From NCBI GenBank assembly GCA_964625015.1, contig CAZUZI010000007.1, positions 1 to 40,945 of the forward strand: DNA of 40,945 nt. The letters are read 5' to 3'. Below the pieces are notes generated by a model. The model was given only the letters and a program-made list of their open reading frames with translations, was not told the origin of the DNA and searched no databases. The stretch's first letter is position 1, and each line of letters begins with the position of its first letter. A program made the translations under genes and the position numbers. Below are positions 31,212 through 39,429 of this stretch, in pieces. The stretch comes from UBA5209 sp964625015. GTDB taxonomy: Bacteria > Patescibacteriota > Dojkabacteria > SC72.

Positions 31212-33596
31212 CTACGTACTTTTTAATCTCTCAATTGCATCTGCAAGTAACTGAGTATACAAACCGTAACCAATAAGATTGATAGTACCACTCTGTCTCT
31301 TACCAAGAATATCCCCAGCTCCTCTAATCTCTAGATCCCTATTAGAGAGAAGAAAACCAGAACCTAAACCCTGTGATTCTTTTATAGCTTCAAGTCTAAG
31401 TGCGCTATCTCCCTTGAGAGTATCATAGAAGAAATACGCATACGCCTGCTTATTACCACGTCCGACCCTACCTCTAATCTGATACATTTGAGAAAGGCCA
31501 AGTCTATTCACATCATCTACAATTAGAGTGTTTGCATTTGCGATATCCAAACCGTTCTCAATTATCGTTGTACACAAAAGGACATCTATCTCTCCATTTA
31601 AAAATGAATCCATTGCCTTTACCAACCTTTCACTAGAGAGCCTACCGTGTATAGAGGAGATTCTTACATTAGGAATCATCTCCTTTATCTTCTCCTCAAT
31701 ATATTGAATATTCCCAATACTATTATGAAGGTAGTAAACCTGCCCACCTCTGTTTAATTCCTTAAGAATACACTCTCGTATTTTTTCATAATCAAGATGA
31801 TGGAATTCATTCTTTATCTCTATCCTCCCATATGGAGGTATAGCTAATACAGAGATATCTCTTACCCCCAGAAGTGAAAGATTAAGAGTCCTAGGTATTG
31901 GTGTTGCTGTCATAGAGAGAACATGTGTGTCAACTCTCCTACTCTTTAGTTTTTCTTTCTGCTTTACACCAAACTTCTGCTCCTCATCTACAATGATAAG
32001 ACCTAAATTTGCAAACTTTATATCATCTGAAAGCAATGCATGTGTACCTATCAAGATATCAACCTTACCATCTATCAAATCAGTTACTGTCTTCTCTCTC
32101 TCCTGTGCTGTCTGTAACCTTGATATCACCTCTATCTTAAATGGATATTTTTTGAATCTTTCTCTAAAAACTCTTAGGTGCTGATTCGCAAGTATGGTTG
32201 TTGGTGTAAGCACAGCTACTTGCAAACCTCCATTAACCGTTGCAAATGCTGCTCTCATTGCCATTTCTGTCTTTCCAAAACCTACATCTCCAACAAGAAG
32301 CCTATCCATTGGCTTCTTCCTACTTAAATCTTCAGATATCTTCTTTGTAACAATATATTGATCCTCTGTATCTACAAATTCAAACTCATTTGCAAACCTC
32401 CAATATTCATCAAGCTTCTCTCTATTTTTTAGAACGGAAATACCCATTGCAACCTCTCTTAATGCGTATATCTGTAAAAGCTCTTTTGCAACCCCTTCGA
32501 TATCTTCTTTTGCTTTAGAAGATATCCTACTCCAGACACCACTATTTAGACCTGTCAGCTTTGGTTGATATTTACCAGCCCCAATGTATTTCATAATCTT
32601 TGAAGAGACTTCAAGAGGAATATACAATTTGTCATTTCCTGCATATCCAATCTCTATATATATCTTTTTATCTCTCTCCACGGTACCTAAATACTTACCG
32701 ACTCCATGGTCCTCATGTACAACAAAATCCCCCGGAATTATTTTCCTCAGGATTTCAGACGATGATGGATCAATTTCTTTACTCTTTTTCCCAGTATCTA
32801 AATCTAATTCTCCTAATACTTCTTTGTCTGTTAGAACAACAACCTTAGAAGGCTCATATACAAATCCTCTATTTAAGGATTTTTCTATGCCACTGTTCAC
32901 CTCATATACACGATCTGCATTAAAACCATCTTCTTCATATCTAAAAATATCTTTAGTTATATACCATATAGAATATCCTCTCTTTTTGTAATCAAGAAGT
33001 ATATTTATACTAGATTTTTTCCCTGTATATACATCAAGATTATGAATGCCCTGAATACCTAAATCTATACATTCCTCATTAGAAAAAAGATCTTCAGTAC
33101 ATTTTAAAACTAGAATATCTTTCTCATTTTCATTTGCCAAAACTGTATCTCTCTCGTTTGATAGTCTAAGAAATTCAACCTCTCTTACCCGCTTCCTTCC
33201 TTCAGGTTCAAGAATATCTATACTCTCAACAGTGTCACCGAAAAGCTGTATTCTAAATACATTTTTCGAGCTATACGGCCATACAATTACACTCTCACCC
33301 AATATGGAGATTTCACCAATATTCCAAACTCTTTCAACAATTGTATACCCTAAATCTGTAAAAAGAGTAACATTCCATTTATCACCGATAGAGAGTACAT
33401 CAAATTTAGGTACTATATCTTCAGTCATAGGGATAATACATACAGCTTTCTCCGTATTCTTTCCTAATATCTCTGCAACAAATTCTTCATATCCATGAGG
33501 TATATATATCAAAGATGATCCTGTTAGTTTAGGAAGTTTCAGTACCTTTTCAAAATCGGATAGAAATGATTTAATCATAACAGGTAATTCTATCAT
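31212..33596 (-). CDS. mfd: transcription-repair coupling factor Mfd, lacking the C-terminal domain
   Basis: Mfd displaces stalled RNA polymerase and recruits UvrA. Numbering from the upstream GTG at 33620: a shortened UvrB-like N-terminus with the domain 2 segment around 90-140 (GYTIVERVWNIGEIS, FRIQLFGDTVESI), the CarD-like RNA polymerase-interacting domain at about 294-360 (PGDFVVHEDHGVGKYLG), and the RecG-type translocase with Walker A GDVGFGKTE (444-452), VDEEQ and QIRGRVGRG. The sequence ends at SGTINLIGYGLYTQLLADAI, where E. coli Mfd continues for about 190 residues (domain 7). Total length is about 794 against 1148. The first ATGs are at 33596 (chosen) and 33578. The divergent membrane-protein gene starts 10 bases away. 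Confidence 0.93.
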   Translation of the reverse strand: MIELPVMIKSFLSDFEKVLKLPKLTGSSLIYIPHGYEEFVAEILGKNTEKAVCIIPMTEDIVPKFDVLSIGDKWNVTLFTDLGYTIVERVWNIGEISILGESVIVWPYSSKNVFRIQLFGDTVESIDILEPEGRKRVREVEFLRLSNERDTVLANENEKDILVLKCTEDLFSNEECIDLGIQGIHNLDVYTGKKSSINILLDYKKRGYSIWYITKDIFRYEEDGFNADRVYEVNSGIEKSLNRGFVYEPSKVVVLTDKEVLGELDLDTGKKSKEIDPSSSEILRKIIPGDFVVHEDHGVGKYLGTVERDKKIYIEIGYAGNDKLYIPLEVSSKIMKYIGAGKYQPKLTGLNSGVWSRISSKAKEDIEGVAKELLQIYALREVAMGISVLKNREKLDEYWRFANEFEFVDTEDQYIVTKKISEDLSRKKPMDRLLVGDVGFGKTEMAMRAAFATVNGGLQVAVLTPTTILANQHLRVFRERFKKYPFKIEVISRLQTAQEREKTVTDLIDGKVDILIGTHALLSDDIKFANLGLIIVDEEQKFGVKQKEKLKSRRVDTHVLSMTATPIPRTLNLSLLGVRDISVLAIPPYGRIEIKNEFHHLDYEKIRECILKELNRGGQVYYLHNSIGNIQYIEEKIKEMIPNVRISSIHGRLSSERLVKAMDSFLNGEIDVLLCTTIIENGLDIANANTLIVDDVNRLGLSQMYQIRGRVGRGNKQAYAYFFYDTLKGDSALRLEAIKESQGLGSGFLLSNRDLEIRGAGDILGKRQSGTINLIGYGLYTQLLADAIERLKST

Positions 33597-33605
33597 ATAT
33601 GTACA

Positions 33606-34820
33606 ATGTATTTTGCACACGGACCACTTTCATTTGTATTAAATGAAAAAATACAGAAGAAGGATATATCAAAATTAAATAAAGGGGAACATATTACAAT
33701 TGCTCTTTTTAGTATGTTCTTTGGTATCCTTGTTGATTTTGATTTCTTTCTACTTAGTATTTTAAATATCCCTACATTTCAACATCATCAAGTATTTACA
33801 CATAGCATACTTTTCTGGTTAATACTCTGGGGGCTACTATATCTATGTCTACACTTAGCAAAAAAGATTTTAAATACAGAAACAAAAAAAGTCTCAAGAG
33901 ATCTCTTCTTCAAGGTATTACATAGATCCTTTATAATAGGGGCGATATCACATCTATTTGCAGATATACTCTTCTCACACTCACAGATATTCCTACCATG
34001 GGATATTGAAGTAACAATATTAGGGAATGTATTAAGTAAGAGCTATTTCAGCAGTAATCTATTTACTGTCTCAATGGCCGTAGAACTTTTCATAATCTTC
34101 ATATTTATTCTGTATATCTACAGAGCCTTTATAAAGAGAAACAAGATATTTGAATATACAATATATGCACTAATGATAGTATCTGTACTCCTTACACTCT
34201 TTAGTACATATATATCAATGAATACATACAACAATGCAATATATATGAAAAATGGAAACATACAGTATGATGGTGACTATGATGGAGTAATAGATTATGA
34301 AGACTATGATACAAACAATGATGGAGTTGATAACATACGAGGGATCGACAGGAATATATTTGCAAATGATGTAGAAAGGATAATTAGTGGCGGGCATTTA
34401 ACTGGAAATGCATATGGGATATTAGGTAAAATAGTATATAGATATGGAGGAATGACATCATATCGTTTAATATCACAATCTTTCTTTGAGCAAAACTTAG
34501 CTATCGAACCTGTACTAGATACATTCGCAAGGAATGAGTTTAATCTCAGAGAATACAGTATTGAGAAAGAGCATGAAGATTTACTATACGCATATTTTAA
34601 ACAGAATTCATTATTAAAGGATTTCAATGTAAATGTAGAAAGAGGAAATATATTCTTTGTATTAGATAAAGAGGAAAATGTTGTAAACCAGGGGGTTGTA
34701 CTAAGTAATAACTCCGTGGGAATTATCCTTAATAATGACAGAAGAACAAAACCACACACATTACAAGAGGTCTACAATGAATATAAAGGATATATATTTA
34801 AAGTACAGAAAGAGAATTAA
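33606..34820 (+). CDS. YdjM/DUF457-type membrane protein with added exported domain
   Basis: The first half (1-210) is a polytopic membrane protein of the YdjM (DUF457) family, often called metal-dependent hydrolases. It has FAHGPL at the start, LVDFDFFLL, HHQVFTHSILF and ISHLFADILFSHS, the conserved Asp/His set that may bind metal. Four or five membrane segments are visible. The second half (about 215-404) is not part of the family: it opens with two Asp-rich loops (DGDYDGVIDYEDYD and DTNNDGVDNIRGID) of the thrombospondin type 3/EF-hand calcium-binding pattern and continues with a domain that faintly resembles the DUF1287/NlpC fold (RGNIFFVLD, then VVLSNNSVG), but I see no catalytic cysteine. 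The 3' end overlaps pth by 23 bases. Confidence 0.65.
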   Translation: MYFAHGPLSFVLNEKIQKKDISKLNKGEHITIALFSMFFGILVDFDFFLLSILNIPTFQHHQVFTHSILFWLILWGLLYLCLHLAKKILNTETKKVSRDLFFKVLHRSFIIGAISHLFADILFSHSQIFLPWDIEVTILGNVLSKSYFSSNLFTVSMAVELFIIFIFILYIYRAFIKRNKIFEYTIYALMIVSVLLTLFSTYISMNTYNNAIYMKNGNIQYDGDYDGVIDYEDYDTNNDGVDNIRGIDRNIFANDVERIISGGHLTGNAYGILGKIVYRYGGMTSYRLISQSFFEQNLAIEPVLDTFARNEFNLREYSIEKEHEDLLYAYFKQNSLLKDFNVNVERGNIFFVLDKEENVVNQGVVLSNNSVGIILNNDRRTKPHTLQEVYNEYKGYIFKVQKEN

Positions 34821-35355
34821 CCAACTCTTCTACAGCATCTTGTACTGCAAACTGTAAATCTTCAACCTCCTTGTCAGAGTATCTCATCAGAACATACTGC
34901 TCTCCAGGTATATCTATATCTTCTTGCCTATTTTCTATTCCAATTCTTACTCTTGTAAAATCTGTTGTACCTAAACTTTCTTCTACACTCTTTACACCGT
35001 TATGACCTTTTGGAGATTTTTCATCTTGTATTTTGTATTTCCCTAAAAGGATATCCAAATCATCATGAGCAAGTACAAACTTTGTAATATCGAATTTTGA
35101 ATATACAGATTTAACAGCAATACCAGATTTGTTCATAAATGTAAGAGGTCTTTGTAGAATACCAAGAATTTCACCATTAGATCTTACTCTTGATATTTCA
35201 GAACTAAACATTCTTTGCTCATTCTCCCAATCAGAAACTTCAAACCCCTTCCTTTTTAAATACTCCCTTAGCATCTCAACAAAAAGAAAACCTGCATTAT
35301 GAGGTGTTCTTTCATACTCAGAACCTGGATTACCTAAACCTGTTATTAAAAACAT
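34798..35355 (-). CDS. pth: peptidyl-tRNA hydrolase
   Basis: Pth releases tRNA from peptidyl-tRNAs that drop off the ribosome. The bacterial Pth pattern is complete: GLGNPGSEYERTPHNAGF with the catalytic histidine and asparagine near residues 19-20, RPLTFMNKSG, LAHDDLDILLG with the catalytic aspartate, and KGHNGVKSVEESLGT. The length of 185 is normal. The gene overlaps ybeY by 10 bases, and its 3' end overlaps the convergent membrane-protein gene by 23 bases. Confidence 0.97.
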   Translation of the reverse strand: MFLITGLGNPGSEYERTPHNAGFLFVEMLREYLKRKGFEVSDWENEQRMFSSEISRVRSNGEILGILQRPLTFMNKSGIAVKSVYSKFDITKFVLAHDDLDILLGKYKIQDEKSPKGHNGVKSVEESLGTTDFTRVRIGIENRQEDIDIPGEQYVLMRYSDKEVEDLQFAVQDAVEELVNSLSVL

Positions 35356-35786
35356 ATTTTTTTAAATCTTACAAGTAATTCTTCTTGGACCTTGAACATC
35401 TCCTCATCAGGAGAGTCATTCATACTTTCTGTATGATCGTACCCTACTATATGAAGTGTACCATGAATTACAAGTCTTAGTATCTCCTCTTCGTACAAAT
35501 CTTCTTTAAATGATTCGTATACATACTCTGGACATATATATATTTCACCGCTCCCCTTCTCTATTTCAAACGAGAGTACATCTGTAGGAGCATCTATTTG
35601 CCTATATCTGTTATTTAACTCTTGGATATATTCTGGCCTAACAAAAACAATATTTATTGAATCTAATTCGTAGTCTGAAAATATCTTTGTGTAAGCATTC
35701 TTAATATCATCAAATGAAATATTAAATGTTGGTTCTACCTCTGTAACGAAATTTCCATTAAATATCCCAATTGCGATTTCTTTCAT
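35346..35786 (-). CDS. ybeY: rRNA maturation endoribonuclease YbeY
   Basis: YbeY is a single-strand endoribonuclease involved in 16S rRNA 3' maturation and ribosome quality control. The zinc-binding motif HGTLHIVGYDH (H-G-x-L-H-x-x-G-Y-D-H) is intact near the C-terminus, and the upstream NNRYRQIDAPTDVLSFE segment is the family signature. The 146-residue length is typical. The start codon overlaps the yqeY stop by one base (TAATG), and the end overlaps pth by 10 bases, so yqeY-ybeY-pth is tightly coupled. Confidence 0.96.
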   Translation of the reverse strand: MKEIAIGIFNGNFVTEVEPTFNISFDDIKNAYTKIFSDYELDSINIVFVRPEYIQELNNRYRQIDAPTDVLSFEIEKGSGEIYICPEYVYESFKEDLYEEEILRLVIHGTLHIVGYDHTESMNDSPDEEMFKVQEELLVRFKKICF

Positions 35787-36229
35787 TATGAAAGTAATTC
35801 ACTAACTATATTTTTAACTGTATTACCATCTGCCTGCCCATTTATCTCTTTCATTGCAATACCCATTACCTTTCCCATATCTTGCATTCCAGATGCGTTA
35901 CTAGAAGCAATTGCTTTTGAAACTATTTCCCTAATCTTTGAATCATCCATTAACTGTGGAAGGTATTTCTTAAGTACATTTAACTGTACCTCCTCCTTCT
36001 CTAGTAGGTCTACCCTACCCATTTTTGTGAATTGATCTATTGAATCTTGAATCTTTTTACTTTCTTTCCTGAGAACTTTTACAACCTCATCATCAGAAAG
36101 AGACTCTCCCTTCGCAATCTCTTCGTTCTTTACAGTAGCGATAACCATTTTTAATATCTGAGATTCATCAACATTACCAGCCTTTGTAGCATTGAACATA
36201 TCCGTTCGGATATTTTCTAAAAGAGACAT
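35786..36229 (-). CDS. GatB/YqeY domain-containing protein
   Basis: A stand-alone YqeY protein of 147 residues, homologous to the tRNA-binding tail domain of GatB. Recognisable are SLLENIRTDMFNATKAGN at the start, RKESKKIQDSIDQF in the middle, and GKVMGIAMKEINGQADGN at the end. The function is not settled; a link to transamidation or tRNA handling is assumed from the domain. It is followed directly by ybeY (one-base overlap) and preceded by rpsU at 17 bases; rpsU-yqeY adjacency is widespread in bacteria. Confidence 0.92.
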   Translation of the reverse strand: MSLLENIRTDMFNATKAGNVDESQILKMVIATVKNEEIAKGESLSDDEVVKVLRKESKKIQDSIDQFTKMGRVDLLEKEEVQLNVLKKYLPQLMDDSKIREIVSKAIASSNASGMQDMGKVMGIAMKEINGQADGNTVKNIVSELLS

Positions 36230-36246
36230 ATCGAAAAAGTAATAAT

Positions 36247-36447
36247 TTACTTAGATCTCCTTGCTGCAGATCTTCTCCTTCTCTTCATCTTTGCCCACTC
36301 TCTTCTCTTCTGGATATCAAGATTAGATTCTTTAATCCTGTATACTTTCTCTCTGTATGTTTCCAAGATTTTTTCTCTCATAACCTCTCTATGAAGTCTC
36401 TTGAGTGCGCTATCTATATTTTCACTGGCATGAACTATTACAGCCAT
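36247..36447 (-). CDS. rpsU: 30S ribosomal protein bS21
   Basis: bS21 binds near the anti-Shine-Dalgarno region of 16S rRNA. The 66-residue product starts AVIVHASENIDSALKRLHREV and ends with the basic WAKMKRRRRSAARRSK helix. ATG 36447 is chosen; a TTG two codons upstream is also in frame but unlikely. The ATG lies inside a short inverted repeat (ATGTAC-TTT-GTACAT, 36459-36446 region). An extended -10 promoter (TGATATAAT) sits 30 bases upstream. First gene of the rpsU-yqeY-ybeY-pth unit. Confidence 0.95.
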   Translation of the reverse strand: MAVIVHASENIDSALKRLHREVMREKILETYREKVYRIKESNLDIQKRREWAKMKRRRRSAARRSK

Positions 36448-36477
36448 GTACAAAGTACATTAAATTAAACCGATTGG

Positions 36478-36486
36478 ATTATATCA
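36478..36486 (-). promoter_or_regulatory. extended -10 promoter of rpsU
   Basis: TGATATAAT on the minus strand followed by CC, identical over 11 bases to the rpmE promoter. The predicted leader to ATG 36447 is about 23 bases. The -35 region is poor. Confidence 0.6.
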
Positions 36487-36493
36487 CACATTT

Positions 36494-37621
36494 TTATCTA
36501 TTTGCTACTTTCTTCTCAAATCTCTCTCTATATTTGTAGCTCTCTCTTTTTTTGAATATACCGTTAGGAACATTGTACACTACAACACCAAACAGTATCA
36601 ATGTAAATCCAGCTACAATCCTACCAACAGTTGTATCAAAGATACCTGTTTGAGGAACTTCACCATCTGGAGTTGGTTCTGTTATTTCACAATCAGCAGT
36701 TATATTTGCAGCAGCTACTACAGCAGATGATCCGACAGGAGTTAATGTTACGGTGTTAGAGTATGTATCGAAATGTTCTTTATCTACAACTAATTTATAT
36801 GTAAATACCTTTGTCTCACCAGCTGCCATAGACAATGGAGTTGCATATGTCCAGGTAATTTTTCCTGCAGAGTATATACCAGGAGATGTAATTGTAGTTG
36901 TTTGTACAAAACTATCTATGACTTTACTATCTAATACATCCTCTATCTTTGATATAGTACCTGCACCATCTCCTGTATTCTTAACAGTAATTGTATATGT
37001 AAGTTCAGATTTAGGATTTGCAGTACCCTCCTCTACACACTGTTCAACAACACTCTTAGTTATATTCCAATTCGGATTTGTTTGCTGAGGAAGAACAGTA
37101 AATGATGTTGTAAGGGCACATGCGGTACTTGAAGCATCCTTATTATCCTTCCATGACATATTTACTGTGTAATTACCTGGAGCTAATCTCTTACCTGCTG
37201 TGCTTAGATTTCCAGATATAGTTGTTTCTGTTGTTGCTTCTGCTAGAGAAATACAATCTATATTCTGACCAGCACTACAGACTGGTAATGTAGTATCTCC
37301 CTTCTTTACAACAATACTACTCTTTTTTATACCATCCTTATCCTTTGCCTTCGCACTAAATGATATGTCTGTTTCATAGTTAATATTNNNNNNNNNNNNN
37401 NNNNNNNNNNNNNNNNNNNNNNNNNNNNNNNNNNNNNNNNNNNNNNNNNNNNNNNNNNNNNNNNNNNNNNNNNNNNNNNNNNNNNNNCCTGCATCACTAT
37501 CTCCAGGATCTAATTGATCTACTTGATTAACTCTCCATATGAGGAAACCCAATGCTACAGAAAGAATGGTTATTACAACTGCAAATATTACTTTACTCGT
37601 TTTAGTTAACCTAATAGCCAT
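36494..37621 (-). CDS. surface protein with sortase-like VPQTG end, interrupted by an assembly gap
   Basis: The start at ATG 37621 (MAIRLTKTSKV) gives a signal anchor (about residues 11-30); a TTG at 37636 is less likely. After residue 44 or so the sequence is lost in 100 N. Beyond the gap lie an Ig-like segment (ISFSAKAKDKDGIKKSS) and a DUF11-type repeat (ELTYTITVKNTGDGAGTISKIED). The C-terminal sorting signal is VPQTG, a hydrophobic stretch of about 20 residues and a very basic tail. The true length and even the continuity of both ends are unknown, because the gap size is nominal. Probably wall- or membrane-anchored on the cell surface. Confidence 0.7.
   Translation of the reverse strand: MAIRLTKTSKVIFAVVITILSVALGFLIWRVNQVDQLDPGDSDAXXXXXXXXXXXXXXXXXXXXXXXXXXXXXXXXXXNINYETDISFSAKAKDKDGIKKSSIVVKKGDTTLPVCSAGQNIDCISLAEATTETTISGNLSTAGKRLAPGNYTVNMSWKDNKDASSTACALTTSFTVLPQQTNPNWNITKSVVEQCVEEGTANPKSELTYTITVKNTGDGAGTISKIEDVLDSKVIDSFVQTTTITSPGIYSAGKITWTYATPLSMAAGETKVFTYKLVVDKEHFDTYSNTVTLTPVGSSAVVAAANITADCEITEPTPDGEVPQTGIFDTTVGRIVAGFTLILFGVVVYNVPNGIFKKRESYKYRERFEKKVANR
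37388..37487. other. assembly gap of exactly 100 N
   Basis: A run of 100 unknown bases, the conventional size for a scaffold gap of unknown length. It lies inside a repeat-type surface protein gene, so collapsed repeats are a likely cause. Confidence 0.97.
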
Positions 37622-37655
37622 TTTGGACAGTGTCAAATTTATACTAAAAGATATA

Positions 37656-38798
37656 CTATTTAAACCAACTCTGCAATTGTTCTATATTAAATATATCCTT
37701 AAGCATAATACCGATAATTAAAAGTATTAAGAATGCAAAACTAATATTGATAATTAAAGCTTCTACCCTCTCCGGTAAATTCTTCTTTAATATACCTTCT
37801 ACAAGAAGTATAAATGCCCTACCACCATCCAATGCAGGAATCGGTAGAAGATTTATAACTGCAAGAGAAATAGATAGATCTGCAATAACACCGAGGAATA
37901 CAAATATACCTAAATCTTTAAAATAATCTATTACAAAATATATGCCAACTGGACCACTAACAGTATTTGAGAGAGCTGAATAGTCTCCTGTCTGCTTAGC
38001 CTGTGCAAAAAGACCAGTTAACACCTCCCCTGTTAATTTCAATACATTAATCGAGTGAGAAAAGCCAGAAAGTAGCTTATTACCAGAGTAATCGATATAT
38101 ACAGAATAGTTATCACCAATATACATACCAATCTTACCCTCTTCATTTACAGAAACCATAAATGTACCACATTCAGAAGTATTAAATTCGCATGCTTCAA
38201 TATGTATATTCATGCTCTTTAAACCATTTAATTCGTTCTTTAAAGATGTATAGTCCTTTATAGGGACCCCATTTATATTTTTTATATATCCTTTTTCATA
38301 AAGACCAGATTCTTTCGCCAAAGAGTCTTCTGTTAATTCATAAGGTAAATCTGACACCCTTTCCTCTGTTATAACTGCACCTACAGGTTTAAAATCTCTA
38401 TATTCACTTCCAATACCAACTTTCCATCCACTTCCTGAAAGGAAAATAAAATAGAAGATAAATGCCAAAAGGATATTCATGGTAACACCAGCAAGCATAA
38501 CAAACACCTGTGCTAGTTTACTCTTGTTTTTTAAATTTCCAGTATCTTTATCATCCTCTTTCTTATCTGTAGGATCTCCATCTCCCAAGATCTTTACAAA
38601 ACCACCGAAGGGAAGAGCTCTCAGGTTATACTCTGTATCTTTTATCTTCTTTGAAACTATTTTTGGTCCGAATCCAATTGAAAAATCTAACACTCTCGCT
38701 TTAACAATCCTTGCTGCTAAATAATGACCGAATTCATGTATAAATGTTAAAACACTTATAACAAGCAAAAGAAGAAGGATATTTATAATAATTGTCAT
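37656..38798 (-). CDS. rseP: site-2 protease, RseP/M50 family
   Basis: An intramembrane zinc metalloprotease that cuts anti-sigma factors or signal peptide remnants. The zinc motif HEFGH is in the first membrane segment (FIHEFGHYLAARIVKA, about 20-35), the third ligand in LDGGRAF near residue 320, and a single PDZ-like domain lies between (about 120-215). Four membrane segments are visible. The length of 380 fits one-PDZ members. It is 17 bases downstream of frr, so it closes the rpsB-tsf-frr-rseP run, a common bacterial order. Confidence 0.93.
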   Translation of the reverse strand: MTIIINILLLLLVISVLTFIHEFGHYLAARIVKARVLDFSIGFGPKIVSKKIKDTEYNLRALPFGGFVKILGDGDPTDKKEDDKDTGNLKNKSKLAQVFVMLAGVTMNILLAFIFYFIFLSGSGWKVGIGSEYRDFKPVGAVITEERVSDLPYELTEDSLAKESGLYEKGYIKNINGVPIKDYTSLKNELNGLKSMNIHIEACEFNTSECGTFMVSVNEEGKIGMYIGDNYSVYIDYSGNKLLSGFSHSINVLKLTGEVLTGLFAQAKQTGDYSALSNTVSGPVGIYFVIDYFKDLGIFVFLGVIADLSISLAVINLLPIPALDGGRAFILLVEGILKKNLPERVEALIINISFAFLILLIIGIMLKDIFNIEQLQSWFK

Positions 38799-38815
38799 GT
38801 ACTTAGGCAGTTATA

Positions 38816-39361
38816 TTATATTGACATTAGATCGTTTTCTTTTAGGTCTTTTAACTCTTCAATTTTAGCATTAGCTTCTTTAACAACTTTCTCCCCCTCT
38901 TCTCTTAATCTCTTTGCATCATCCTCGGAGAAGCCAGAACCCAAAGACTCATCAATATCTTTCATGAATTTCTGTCTAACCTGTCTAACAGCAACCCTTG
39001 CATCTTCAACTCTTTCCTTCATAACTTTTACATAATCCTGTCTTCTTTCCTCAGTTAAATCAGGAATCGTTACTCTTACATGATCACCCTCAGAGATAGC
39101 ACCAAAACCTAGGTTTGCAGAGGTTATACCACTAACAATACCATCGATAATGCTTTTATCCCAAGGCATAACCAGAAGAGATCTGTTATCTGCAACATTT
39201 ATAGTTGCATAGTTTTTAACAGGAGCCTCTGTACCGTATGCTTTAACATTAATATCTTGGATAAGCTCAGGAGTTGCCCTACCAGTCCTAATTTGAGAGA
39301 GATCTTCAACAAGGTTATCAATACATTTCTGAACATCTGTTTTAAAACTTCCTATATCCAT
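38816..39361 (-). CDS. frr: ribosome recycling factor
   Basis: RRF splits post-termination ribosomes together with EF-G. The 181-residue protein has the complete pattern: IRTGRATPELIQDINVKAYGTEAPV, LLVMPWD, IPDLTEERRQDYVKVMKERVEDARVAVRQVR and DDAKRLREEGEKVVKEANAKIEEL. It lies 68 bases after tsf; that gap contains a small GC-rich inverted repeat (CCCTG/CAGGG) without a T tract. The pyrH gene, often found between tsf and frr, is absent here. Confidence 0.97.
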   Translation of the reverse strand: MDIGSFKTDVQKCIDNLVEDLSQIRTGRATPELIQDINVKAYGTEAPVKNYATINVADNRSLLVMPWDKSIIDGIVSGITSANLGFGAISEGDHVRVTIPDLTEERRQDYVKVMKERVEDARVAVRQVRQKFMKDIDESLGSGFSEDDAKRLREEGEKVVKEANAKIEELKDLKENDLMSI

Positions 39362-39429
39362 GCAGAAAAGTTAAAAACTTATATCAATATATTACCACCC
39401 AGTTACCCTGTAGTACAGGGATATTCTAA

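Noticed and set aside
39404..39423. GC-rich inverted repeat (CCCTG/CAGGG) between tsf and frr as a terminator
   Set aside because: The stem is only 5 bp and no T tract follows on the minus strand; it also lies inside a likely operon.
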